Below, in pieces: positions 7,086-14,271 of a DNA stretch of 37,424 bases. A program made the translations under genes and the position numbers. How positions within the stretch are numbered: position 1 is the first letter of the stretch; every line of letters begins with the position of its first letter. Below the pieces are notes generated by a model. That model saw only the letters and a program-made list of their open reading frames with translations. It was not told the DNA's origin and did no database searches. The DNA comes from Candidatus Ventrimonas merdavium (GTDB lineage: Bacteria > Bacillota > Clostridia > Lachnospirales > Lachnospiraceae): contig DVLJ01000010.1 of assembly GCA_018715565.1 (NCBI GenBank), forward strand, positions 1-37,424, read 5' to 3'.

Positions 7086-8447
7086 GTGCCAGTTGAATTT
7101 CTTTACCTGATAGTCCTTCTGGTCACCATATGCGTATTTTTCATCGTATTAAAACGGCCGATCTATGAAGGAATGCTGGCAGGCTTCATCGTGATGCTGA
7201 CGATCACCGGGCAGTGGGGCAATGCCTGGAAATACGTCTATCAGGCTTCGACCAACACGCTGTTCTATGCGATCGTAGCGTTCATGGTCGTAGCGCAGAT
7301 CTTTACCGGGACCCGGGTGATCGACGCCTGCGTGGAGGTCGTGCTCTCTCTGTTCGGAAAGATCCGGGGCGGCACCGGCTATGTGGCTCTTCTGGTATCC
7401 AGCTTCATGGGCGCCCTGTCCGGGAGCGCGGCAGGCAATGTGGCGGCCACCGGCGTCTTTACCATCCCGTCCATGATCCGCAGCGGCTTCCCGGATTATC
7501 TGGCGTCCAATATCTGTATGGCGTCCAGCACCATGGGCAATATGATCCCGCCGTCGGGGATCATCGTGGCGTCCTTCGGGATCCTGACCACCCTGTACGG
7601 GGAAGATGCTTACAGCATGTCCCAGTTCTGGCTGCTGATGTGGGGGATCTCCCTCTGGTTCATCATCCAGCGGGCGGTCACCATTTTCGTGTTCTGCAAA
7701 TATCACAAGATCAACGCGCTGCCTGCCAGCGAGGTGCCGAGGTTCGGCGACGCCATGCGGCGCGGCTGGCGTTCCATGATGATCCCGGTGGTGATCCTGC
7801 TGCCGTTCATGCTGGACGCGATGTTTAAGGAGACGTTTTTTACCAGCCGTCTCACGGCCGCGGGCGCTTCCGCCATGTCCAGCTGCGTGCTGCTGTTCAC
7901 GCCGGGGATCGCCGCGGTGTACGCGCTGTTCATCATCCGCAAGGATATGAAGGTAGGGCCGAAGGAGATCGCAAAGCTGCTGACCAAGGGGACCAAATCC
8001 ATCGTTCCCGTGTCTGCCACCATTTTCTTCGCATACTGTATCAGCAACCTGTTTGAGGCGCTGAAGGTGGGGGAGAATATCGGGACTCTGATCTCCAGCT
8101 GGGGATTCGGCCTGGTGGCCCTGGCCGTGATCCTGCCGCTGTTCACCGCCATCCTGGGGATGATCCTTCCCGGATCCTCTCAGGTTGCCATCTTCGGCAC
8201 CGCCATTGTATCCGTGATGGCACAGGCCGGCGCGAACCCGTTTTTGGTAGCCGGCATGCTTCCGGTGATCTGCGGCGCGATGGAGGGCATGACCCCGCCG
8301 CTGGCCCTGTGCATGTATACGGCCATGGGCATATCGGGGGCAGGGATGAAGGAGACTACCCGCAACTGTTTGATCTGGTGTGTTCTGCATTACCTGCTCA
8401 GTGTGGTATTCCTGATCGGTGTGATCCCTACCCTGGGACTTGTATAG
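7086..8447 (+). CDS. TRAP-type large permease (DctM-like)
   Basis: 453 residues from the GTG at 7086, with AAAGGGGG (7072-7079) just upstream; an in-frame TTG at 7047 lies inside the terminator and is unlikely. About 12 hydrophobic segments. The block 'GALSGSAAGNVAATGVFTIPSM' (two adjoining stretches, about residues 115-137) followed by 'GFPDYLASNICMASSTMGNM' and 'IPPSGI' is the DctM/TRAP large-subunit signature, close to the fused TAXI-type permeases. A second copy of the half-site pattern, 'GMEGMTPPLAL', is near the C-terminus. No substrate-binding protein or typical 4-TM DctQ lies nearby. It likely imports an organic acid, perhaps the substrate of the AtuA/DUF4387 pair. Confidence 0.82.
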   Translation: MPVEFLYLIVLLVTICVFFIVLKRPIYEGMLAGFIVMLTITGQWGNAWKYVYQASTNTLFYAIVAFMVVAQIFTGTRVIDACVEVVLSLFGKIRGGTGYVALLVSSFMGALSGSAAGNVAATGVFTIPSMIRSGFPDYLASNICMASSTMGNMIPPSGIIVASFGILTTLYGEDAYSMSQFWLLMWGISLWFIIQRAVTIFVFCKYHKINALPASEVPRFGDAMRRGWRSMMIPVVILLPFMLDAMFKETFFTSRLTAAGASAMSSCVLLFTPGIAAVYALFIIRKDMKVGPKEIAKLLTKGTKSIVPVSATIFFAYCISNLFEALKVGENIGTLISSWGFGLVALAVILPLFTAILGMILPGSSQVAIFGTAIVSVMAQAGANPFLVAGMLPVICGAMEGMTPPLALCMYTAMGISGAGMKETTRNCLIWCVLHYLLSVVFLIGVIPTLGLV

Positions 8448-8457
8448 GAGGTAGACT

Positions 8458-8778
8458 ATGAAAAAAGCATCCGAAGTGTGCTGCTCCATATTTGGATGGG
8501 GCGCGTACCTTTCTATTTTCGCAGGCGCCCTGTGTTTTGTGGGCTTCGCGGCTGCCATGCTCATCGGCGGGGAGACCGGCGCGGCGATCTCCGTGGCGAT
8601 AAAGGGGACGGTATTCCCCTGGATCATCAAGCTTGCCAGCGTGGCCGTGGGCGTAGGGCTGATCGGCATGTACTTAGGCAACGAACAGGCGCTTTCCATG
8701 TCTTCGGATAAGAAAGAAGCGGAGGAGGATCTGAAGCGGAACCTGGAGGAAGCCAAAAAGAAGGAAGCGGGACAATAA
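8458..8778 (+). CDS. Small membrane protein of unknown function
   Basis: 106 residues with ATG at 8458 and a good TAGGAGG site just upstream, ten bases after the TRAP-type permease. Two or three hydrophobic segments (about 10-35, 40-50 and 55-78) are followed by a highly charged Lys/Glu tail (about 83-104) that is likely cytoplasmic and helical. I do not recognise the family. Its place directly after a DctM-like protein suggests an accessory (DctQ-like) subunit, but it is shorter than DctQ and lacks its usual four segments, so this is only a contextual guess. Confidence 0.7.
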   Translation: MKKASEVCCSIFGWGAYLSIFAGALCFVGFAAAMLIGGETGAAISVAIKGTVFPWIIKLASVAVGVGLIGMYLGNEQALSMSSDKKEAEEDLKRNLEEAKKKEAGQ

Positions 8779-8799
8779 CGGCGTAAGGGAGGCAGCCAT

Positions 8800-10176
8800 A
8801 TGATTTCTCTTGGATTTTCTCATATTGCAGGCGCGTGCCTGACCCTGCTCCTGATCGCAGGCATCGGCGTGCAGTCCGGGCGCAATGTGAAAAGCGCCAG
8901 CGATTTTGCCATCGGGGGAGGACGTTCTACCGCGTTCATGGTAGCAGGAACGATCATCGGCACCCTGGTAGGCGGGTCCTCGACCGTGGCTACCTCCCAG
9001 CTGGCGTTTGAATACGGGTTTTCCGCCCTGTGGTTCTGCCTGGGCGGCGGCATCGGGTGCCTGTTCCTGGCGCTGTTCTTCGTCCGTCCCATGCGCAGGA
9101 CCGGCTGTATGACCCTTCAGGAGATGATCCAGAAGGAGTACGGCCCGCGGGCCGGCCTGTTTACGTCCGTGCTGGGGGCGCTGGGCATCTTCCTAAATAT
9201 CATCGCCCAGCTGATGTCTGCCATGGCGCTGCTGAGCGCCCTGGTCCCCTTGCCGCCGCTGGCCTGTTCCCTCTTCGCGGCGGGGCTGATGGTATGCTAT
9301 GTGCTGTTCGGCGGCCTGCGGGGAGCCGGGATCATCGGACTGATCAAAACGGTGCTTTTGTATGCCTGCGCGGTCCTGTGCACAGTCATCATCTTCCGGC
9401 AGAGCGACGGGTTCCGGCAGCTGTATCAGGCCCTTCCCGGGAGCCAGTATTTCAGCCTGTTTGCCCGGGGCGTCGGGGTGGATGGGGGAGCGGCCCTGTC
9501 TCTTTTGATCGGGGTGCTGTCTACCCAGACCTACGCGCAGAGCGTGCTGTCAGCCAAAAGCGACCGGGCGGCGGTTCAGGGAGCCTTGGCCAGCGCGGTC
9601 CTGATTCCGCCGATCGGTCTGGGCGGCGTCTACATCGGCATGTATATGAAAATGCTGTATCCCGCCATGGACGCGGCGAAGACGTTCCCCCAGTTTATCC
9701 TGATGTATCTGCCGGGATTCTTAGCCGGGATCTTCCTGGCGGTCCTGCTGATCGCCATCATCGGCTGCGGAGCCGGGCTGACCCTGGGCATCAGCAGCAT
9801 CGTTACCAGCAATCTGGACCGGCCGCTGGCATTGGACCAGAACGAGGGGAAGAAGCTGGCGGTGACCCGGATCTCCATCCTGGCAGTGCTGCTGCTGGCG
9901 GTCCTGTTCACCATCGGGGATCTGCAGTCCGTGATCCTGCAGTGGAGCTTCATGTCCATGGGGCTGCGGGGAGCCGTGCTCTTCCTGCCTCTGTGCGGAG
10001 CCCTGTTCTTTGGCAGGCGGGTGGATCCAGGCTTTGCCCTGGCGGCGATCATCGCCGGACCCTTGTTCGTGCTGGCCGGCTCCGTGTTCCTGGATCTGTC
10101 CTTCGATCCCCTGTTCCTGGGGATGGGCGCTGCGCTCGTGGCGATGCTGCTGGGGATGGTGAAAGGGGGAGCATAA
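8800..10176 (+). CDS. Sodium:solute symporter family (SSS) transporter
   Basis: 458 residues, about 13 hydrophobic segments, ATG at 8800 after AAGGGAGG. 'SASDFAIGGGRSTAFMVAGT' (about 32-51), 'GTLVGGSSTVATSQLAFEYG' (about 54-73) and the central 'GVLSTQTYAQSVLSAKS' (about 238-254) are typical of SSS proteins (panthothenate/proline/acetate group). It should couple solute uptake to sodium. It ends the operon that begins at 5290, so one locus carries two unrelated uptake systems, TRAP-like and SSS, which may take different substrates or the same acid under different conditions. A terminator shared with the convergent next gene follows. Confidence 0.85.
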   Translation: MISLGFSHIAGACLTLLLIAGIGVQSGRNVKSASDFAIGGGRSTAFMVAGTIIGTLVGGSSTVATSQLAFEYGFSALWFCLGGGIGCLFLALFFVRPMRRTGCMTLQEMIQKEYGPRAGLFTSVLGALGIFLNIIAQLMSAMALLSALVPLPPLACSLFAAGLMVCYVLFGGLRGAGIIGLIKTVLLYACAVLCTVIIFRQSDGFRQLYQALPGSQYFSLFARGVGVDGGAALSLLIGVLSTQTYAQSVLSAKSDRAAVQGALASAVLIPPIGLGGVYIGMYMKMLYPAMDAAKTFPQFILMYLPGFLAGIFLAVLLIAIIGCGAGLTLGISSIVTSNLDRPLALDQNEGKKLAVTRISILAVLLLAVLFTIGDLQSVILQWSFMSMGLRGAVLFLPLCGALFFGRRVDPGFALAAIIAGPLFVLAGSVFLDLSFDPLFLGMGAALVAMLLGMVKGGA

Positions 10177-10194
10177 AAGAACGCCGGGAACAAC

Positions 10195-10244
10195 AAAAAG
10201 ACGCTGTCTCCTGCCGGAAATGGGGTAGGAGACAGCGCCTTTTT
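10195..10244. terminator. Bidirectional terminator
   Basis: CGCTGTCTCCT (10202-10212) pairs with AGGAGACAGCG (10227-10237). AAAAAG precedes it and CCTTTTT follows, so it serves both the SSS gene and the convergent phospholipase-like gene, whose stop codon (10243-10245) overlaps the T-run. Confidence 0.85.
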
Positions 10245-11235
10245 AATCGGTCACCAGCAGCCCGCTGTGATAGGAATAGCTCCCCAGCTCGTCCAGCAGC
10301 CGGGTCACCTGCTCCTGGCGCTTTTCCGCTTCCGCGCCGGTGCCCAGGCTGATGATCTCGTTGATGATCGCGTAGACGTTGTTGCTCTTTAGCAGGGAGT
10401 AGCGGAACAGGTCCGGGAAGGACGCCCGGGAGGCCAGCCGCTTGTCCCAGGGATTGCACCAGAGCTCATGGTCCAGGTTGAGGCAGCCTCTGGGATCGCT
10501 CACCTTATCGGTGACCAGCTTGGTGGAGGCCACCGGCTTCTTTAAGAGGATATTCTCCACGAACTCGATCCGGTTCTGCTTCTTCCCCGAGGGGTCTGCC
10601 AGGGTCCGGCAGCCGAAGCGCATGGCCAGGATGGAGCGGTGGATCATCCGGGGGGTCACCTGAAAGCTGTTGTCATAGGTGATCGGATAGTATACGTGGT
10701 TGATGCACTTGGACAGGAACCGGGAGATGAACTGGGTCTCCATGCCGTTTAGACAGATCGTAGCCGCCTGGTTGAACTGGGACGGCTTTTTCTTTTTGTA
10801 CTTCCACAGGAGCAGGGCGTCGATATCGTTCTCCAGGGCCGCGTGCTTGCCGTGGGCCTGCATGGACGGGCTCTTGGCATCGTAGCCGATCCGCCCGTAG
10901 ACGTAGGGATGGCAGATGGAGTCGCCGATATAGTGGCACAGGAACCCGCAGAAATAGGCCAGTCCCTCTTCCCGCTGCTGGCGGGATTCGATGGCGTAAA
11001 GCTCCTCTAGGTAGCAGCAGAAAAAATCCTGGATGTGGTGCTCATGCATATAGGAGCCTACGTTCCGGTAGTCCCGGTGCCGCAGGATCGGGATATTGTA
11101 AAAGAACATGTCCGGTCCCTGGAGCCCCAGCTGGTAGAGCCAGCGGTACTTGGCGATGACCAGCTTCAGCCGGTTGTTCGGCATATCGTTAAAGGCTTTC
11201 ATTCCTAAAATATAGTGGGTCGTAAATCCGGGCAT
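10243..11235 (-). CDS. Zinc-dependent phospholipase C-family protein
   Basis: 330 residues of the zinc-dependent phospholipase C (PF00882-like) family, common in Clostridia without a demonstrated substrate. His/Asp ligand blocks appear in order: 'TTHYILG' at the N-terminus, 'LQGPDMFFYN' (about 38-47), 'GSYMHEHH' (about 60-67), 'FLCHYIGDSICHPYVYGRIG' (about 98-117) and 'HAALENDIDALLLWK' (about 130-144). There is no signal peptide, unlike secreted clostridial alpha-toxins, and no PLAT domain, so it is probably a cytoplasmic hydrolase rather than a toxin. Monocistronic; its upstream region is shared with the AGCS gene. Confidence 0.82.
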   Translation of the reverse strand: MPGFTTHYILGMKAFNDMPNNRLKLVIAKYRWLYQLGLQGPDMFFYNIPILRHRDYRNVGSYMHEHHIQDFFCCYLEELYAIESRQQREEGLAYFCGFLCHYIGDSICHPYVYGRIGYDAKSPSMQAHGKHAALENDIDALLLWKYKKKKPSQFNQAATICLNGMETQFISRFLSKCINHVYYPITYDNSFQVTPRMIHRSILAMRFGCRTLADPSGKKQNRIEFVENILLKKPVASTKLVTDKVSDPRGCLNLDHELWCNPWDKRLASRASFPDLFRYSLLKSNNVYAIINEIISLGTGAEAEKRQEQVTRLLDELGSYSYHSGLLVTD

Positions 11236-11427
11236 CGTATCACCTCATTTTCTGATCGCAGATCTTTATATTTTCATCTTGCAATATCATCATAGCACAT
11301 CCCCGGAGAAAATGCGAGGATAATCCGGCGGATCTGGCTGGAACCTGGCAGGAAGGGCCGGGAAAGGAATATCCGGGAGCATCCCGCTCATACATATACA
11401 AAAAGAGACGAAAGGCCGGAGAGAGCG

Positions 11428-12900
11428 ATGGGAGTGGTGCGGTTCATCCATGTTCTGGTGTGGGGGCCTTGGACGCTGGTGCTGTTTCTGGCTACCGGCC
11501 TGCTCTTTACCATCCGGTCAGGCGGGTTCCAGGTGCGGGGACTGCCTGCGTGGTGGAAGGCGACGGTGGGTAGCTTGTGGGACGATATATCGCCCTATTC
11601 GGAAGGGAGGCAAGACACTCCGACTCTCGCCGGTCCTCCTGCTGCGCTGCCGCCGTGTCCACCCGCCGCGCCGTCCTCGCCCCCGGCCCAGCCGCAGCCT
11701 CCGTCCGTCACGCCCTTCCAGTCTGCCTGTACCGCCCTGGCCGCCACCATCGGCACCGGAAATATCGTCGGGGTCGCCACGGCCTTGACGGCCGGGGGGC
11801 CTGGGGCGATCCTGTGGATGTGGGTGTGCGGCCTGATCGGCATGGCGACGGCCTATGCGGAGACCAGCCTGGGGCAGCAGTACCGTTACCGGAAACCGGA
11901 CGGCCACTGGATGTGCGGGCCGATGGTCACCATGGAGCGGGGACTGGGCTGTCCGGCTCTGGGCTTCTTATATGCCGGGTTCGCCCTACTGGCATCCCTG
12001 GGGATGGGGAGCATGGTACAGTCGAATTCCATGAGCGGCAACCTGGAATTCTGCGCCGGGATCCCCCCTCTGGCCAGCGCCGGGATCGTCACCGCCCTTA
12101 CCGCGGCGGTAGTGCTGGGCGGGATCGGCCGGATCTCCCTGGTGGCGGAACGGCTGATGCCGGTCTCCGCAGGCGTCTATATGGGCGCGTCGCTGCTGGT
12201 GCTCCTTTTCTGCCGGGACGCCCTGATCCCGGTCATGGGGGAGATCCTGGCGGACGGCCTGCGGCCCCAGGCGGCGGGCGGCGGCCTGGCCGGATTTTTC
12301 CTGAGCCGGAGCGTGCGCTACGGGATGTCCAGAGGCGTATTTTCCAACGAGGCAGGGCTGGGCAGCCTGGCGGTGCTCCATGGGGCGGCGGAACAGACCG
12401 AACCGGAACGGCAGGGGATGTGGGCGATGTTCGAGGTGTTCTTTGACACCATCGTGATCTGTACTATGACAGCCCTGGTGATCCTCTGCGCCAGCCGGAA
12501 GCTGGGCGTCCCGGCGGGGCTGGACGGGGCGGCCCTGGCCTCCTGGTGCTATGCCTCCTGCCTGGGGGCGCCGGGCCGTCTTCTGGTGCCGGCGGCCATG
12601 ACGGTGTTCGCTTTTGCCACCATCATCGCCTGGTACTATCTGGGCCGCCAGACCGCCGCATACCTGCTGGGAAGATGGTCCGCTTCCCCCTCCTGGCTCC
12701 ACCTGTATACGATGCTGTACCTGGCCGCCGTCTTCCTTGGCTGTCTCTGCCGCCTGGAGCTTGTATGGCTGGCCGCCGACATCTGGAACGGCCTTATGGC
12801 CTATCCCAACCTGCTGGCCCTGTGGCTTTTGCAGAAGGAAGTGCGCTTCCCCCAGAGCTGCGGCAGAAAGAAACGCAAAAAAGAACCTCTCCGGGAATGA
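11428..12900 (+). CDS. Amino acid carrier protein, AGCS family (alanine/glycine:cation symporter)
   Basis: 490 residues, ATG at 11428 after GGAGAGAG. AGCS signatures: 'FQSACTALAATIGTGNIVGV' (about 97-116), 'GGPGAILWMWVCGLIGMATA' with 'YAETSLGQ' (about 122-149), and 'RGVFSNEAGLGS' (about 305-330). These transporters bring in Ala, Gly or similar amino acids with sodium or protons. Odd feature: between TM1 and the ATIGTGN helix lies a Pro-rich, low-complexity stretch (about 60-96) encoded by very C-rich DNA at 11605-11715, where relatives have a short charged loop. The last codons form the left arm of the terminator. It is transcribed alone. Confidence 0.88.
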   Translation: MGVVRFIHVLVWGPWTLVLFLATGLLFTIRSGGFQVRGLPAWWKATVGSLWDDISPYSEGRQDTPTLAGPPAALPPCPPAAPSSPPAQPQPPSVTPFQSACTALAATIGTGNIVGVATALTAGGPGAILWMWVCGLIGMATAYAETSLGQQYRYRKPDGHWMCGPMVTMERGLGCPALGFLYAGFALLASLGMGSMVQSNSMSGNLEFCAGIPPLASAGIVTALTAAVVLGGIGRISLVAERLMPVSAGVYMGASLLVLLFCRDALIPVMGEILADGLRPQAAGGGLAGFFLSRSVRYGMSRGVFSNEAGLGSLAVLHGAAEQTEPERQGMWAMFEVFFDTIVICTMTALVILCASRKLGVPAGLDGAALASWCYASCLGAPGRLLVPAAMTVFAFATIIAWYYLGRQTAAYLLGRWSASPSWLHLYTMLYLAAVFLGCLCRLELVWLAADIWNGLMAYPNLLALWLLQKEVRFPQSCGRKKRKKEPLRE

Positions 12901-12912
12901 GAGGTTCTTTTT
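12877..12912 (+). terminator. Intrinsic terminator overlapping the end of the AGCS gene
   Basis: AAAAGAACCTCT (12879-12890) pairs with AGAGGTTCTTTT from 12900, ending in a T-run to 12912. The left arm encodes the last residues of the carrier. Confidence 0.85.
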
Positions 12913-13131
12913 CCATACAATTTATAAAGAGGTAAAAAGGGAGGAGAGCTGATAACTTGGATTATCAGCTCGAGTATTATGAAAAAAATCTTGTAAGCGT
13001 TATAAACAACTGCGTCTGTTGTTTATGGTTATAGTATAGGGGCCAATCGTGAAGAAATCGTGCCTAATGTGTAAAAGGTTTTTGAATGATTTGTGAACAG
13101 ACTATGAATGAAGGCGGCGGGGGCCCGGAAC
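12913..13131. other. Intergenic stretch with two perfect hairpins
   Basis: Contains GAGCTGATAA (12946-12955) pairing with TTATCAGCTC (12962-12971), loop CTTGGA, and ATAAACAAC (13002-13010) pairing with GTTGTTTAT (13018-13026), loop of seven. Neither has a proper T-tail. No open frame or known RNA family was recognised; a small RNA or operator pair is possible. Confidence 0.5.
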
Positions 13132-13160
13132 TTGTGGTTTCCATCCGGATATGCTATGAT
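13132..13160 (+). promoter_or_regulatory. Sigma-A promoter of the small membrane protein-cyclophilin unit
   Basis: TTGTGG (13132-13137), 17 bp, TATGAT (13155-13160) preceded by ATGC. It is 22 bp before the start codon at 13183. Confidence 0.6.
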
Positions 13161-13182
13161 GGGAGAAAAGGAGGTGTCCCAT

Positions 13183-13680
13183 ATGAAAAAGACGTGGTGG
13201 AGCGTTCCTCTATACTGCATGGCCGCAAGTTGGATCGGTTATCATCTGGAGATTTCCCTTTTGGGGCGATGGGCGGTGGTGACGCTGCCGGATGGGGCGC
13301 TGGCGATCGACAGCGTCCGGAGCATGATCTTGTCTGCCGTTCTCTTTCTTGCGGTTGTCGGCATTGGCGGCTTTCTTTTTTTCCGCAGGATGACGCGCAG
13401 AGAGATTTTTTGTTCCGCTTCCATCTTAGTGGTCATGAATGTGGTCTTGGGGATCTTTACCTATCAGACCCAGCACACCTTTTTAGCGGCCGCCCTGCTC
13501 TGGGCACAGCTTTCTCAGTGGGACGATGTGTTTTCCAAACTCTTGTATGAACTGGGCCTGAATGAATGGCTCAGGGCCGCGGTCCTGTGGATCTTGCCCC
13601 CGTACACCTTTCTCCTCTTTGGGAAAAGGGAAGTGCATGGGGAGCTTGCGAAAAACCCGCCGCCCGGGTATAATGGATAG
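13183..13680 (+). CDS. Integral membrane protein of unknown function
   Basis: 165 residues from the ATG at 13183, which has AAAGGAGG (13167-13174) in front; a longer in-frame reading from 13108 would start inside the promoter. Four hydrophobic segments are visible (about 7-25, 48-67, 75-96 and 125-145), with a short basic 'FFRRMTRRE' loop after the second and a Pro-rich cytoplasmic tail 'NPPPGYNG'. No family was recognised. Thirty-seven bases separate it from the cyclophilin gene without a terminator, so they are probably co-transcribed, though a functional link is not obvious. Confidence 0.75.
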   Translation: MKKTWWSVPLYCMAASWIGYHLEISLLGRWAVVTLPDGALAIDSVRSMILSAVLFLAVVGIGGFLFFRRMTRREIFCSASILVVMNVVLGIFTYQTQHTFLAAALLWAQLSQWDDVFSKLLYELGLNEWLRAAVLWILPPYTFLLFGKREVHGELAKNPPPGYNG

Positions 13681-13717
13681 GAATAAGATTTTGATCTGAT
13701 GAGAAGGGAGAACTACC

Positions 13718-14236
13718 ATGAAGAATCCAGAAATTACCATTACCATGGAGAACGGCGATGTGATCCGGGCCGAGCTGTATCCGGAGATCGCGCCGAACAC
13801 GGTGAAGAATTTTATCAGCCTGGTGAAAAAGGGCTACTATGACGGCCTGATCTTCCACAGAGTGATCCAGGGCTTTATGATCCAGGGCGGTTGCCCTCAG
13901 GGCACGGGGATGGGCGGCCCGGGCTACAGCATCAAGGGCGAATTTTCCCAGAACGGCTTCCAGAATGACTTAAAGCATACCGAGGGTGTGCTGTCCATGG
14001 CCAGATCCATGATGCCCAACTCCGCAGGCTCCCAGTTCTTTATCATGCACAAGAACTCCCCCCACTTAGACGGCGCTTACGCAGCCTTCGGCAAGGTGGT
14101 AGAAGGTATGGACGTGGTGAACAAGATCGCAGAGACCCGCACTGATTACAACGACCGGCCGTTAAAGGAGCAGAAGATGAAGACCGTGACCGTGGACACC
14201 TTCGGCGAGGAGTACGGCGAGCCGGAGAAATATTGA
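13718..14236 (+). CDS. ppiB: Peptidyl-prolyl cis-trans isomerase, cyclophilin type
   Basis: 172 residues covering a single cyclophilin domain. The active-site block 'IFHRVIQGFMIQGGCPQGTG' (about 45-64, with R48), 'GVLSMARSMMPNSAGSQFFI' (about 91-110), 'HLDGAYAAFGKV' (about 117-128) and 'G.DVV..IA' are all present. It catalyses cis-trans isomerisation of Xaa-Pro bonds and assists protein folding. There is no signal peptide or lipobox, so it is cytoplasmic. Start ATG after GAAGGGAGAA. It lies 35 bp before the GNAT gene, which may be read from the same transcript. Confidence 0.93.
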   Translation: MKNPEITITMENGDVIRAELYPEIAPNTVKNFISLVKKGYYDGLIFHRVIQGFMIQGGCPQGTGMGGPGYSIKGEFSQNGFQNDLKHTEGVLSMARSMMPNSAGSQFFIMHKNSPHLDGAYAAFGKVVEGMDVVNKIAETRTDYNDRPLKEQKMKTVTVDTFGEEYGEPEKY

Positions 14237-14271
14237 TCGAGGGAGATGCAGGTCCGGAATGGAGGAACGAT

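Noticed and set aside
7149-8756. Long open frame on the minus strand opposite the TRAP-type gene (535 codons)
   Set aside because: It is a shadow of the GC-rich permease gene: composition is His/Gln/Asp/Arg-rich with no family match, and there is no ribosome site.
9030-10352. 440-codon plus-strand frame overlapping the SSS gene
   Set aside because: Frame-shifted shadow of the symporter, Pro/Arg/Gly-rich, running through the terminator; the real frame has clear SSS motifs.
10243-11235. Alpha-toxin-type virulence phospholipase
   Set aside because: No secretion signal and no C-terminal membrane-binding domain.
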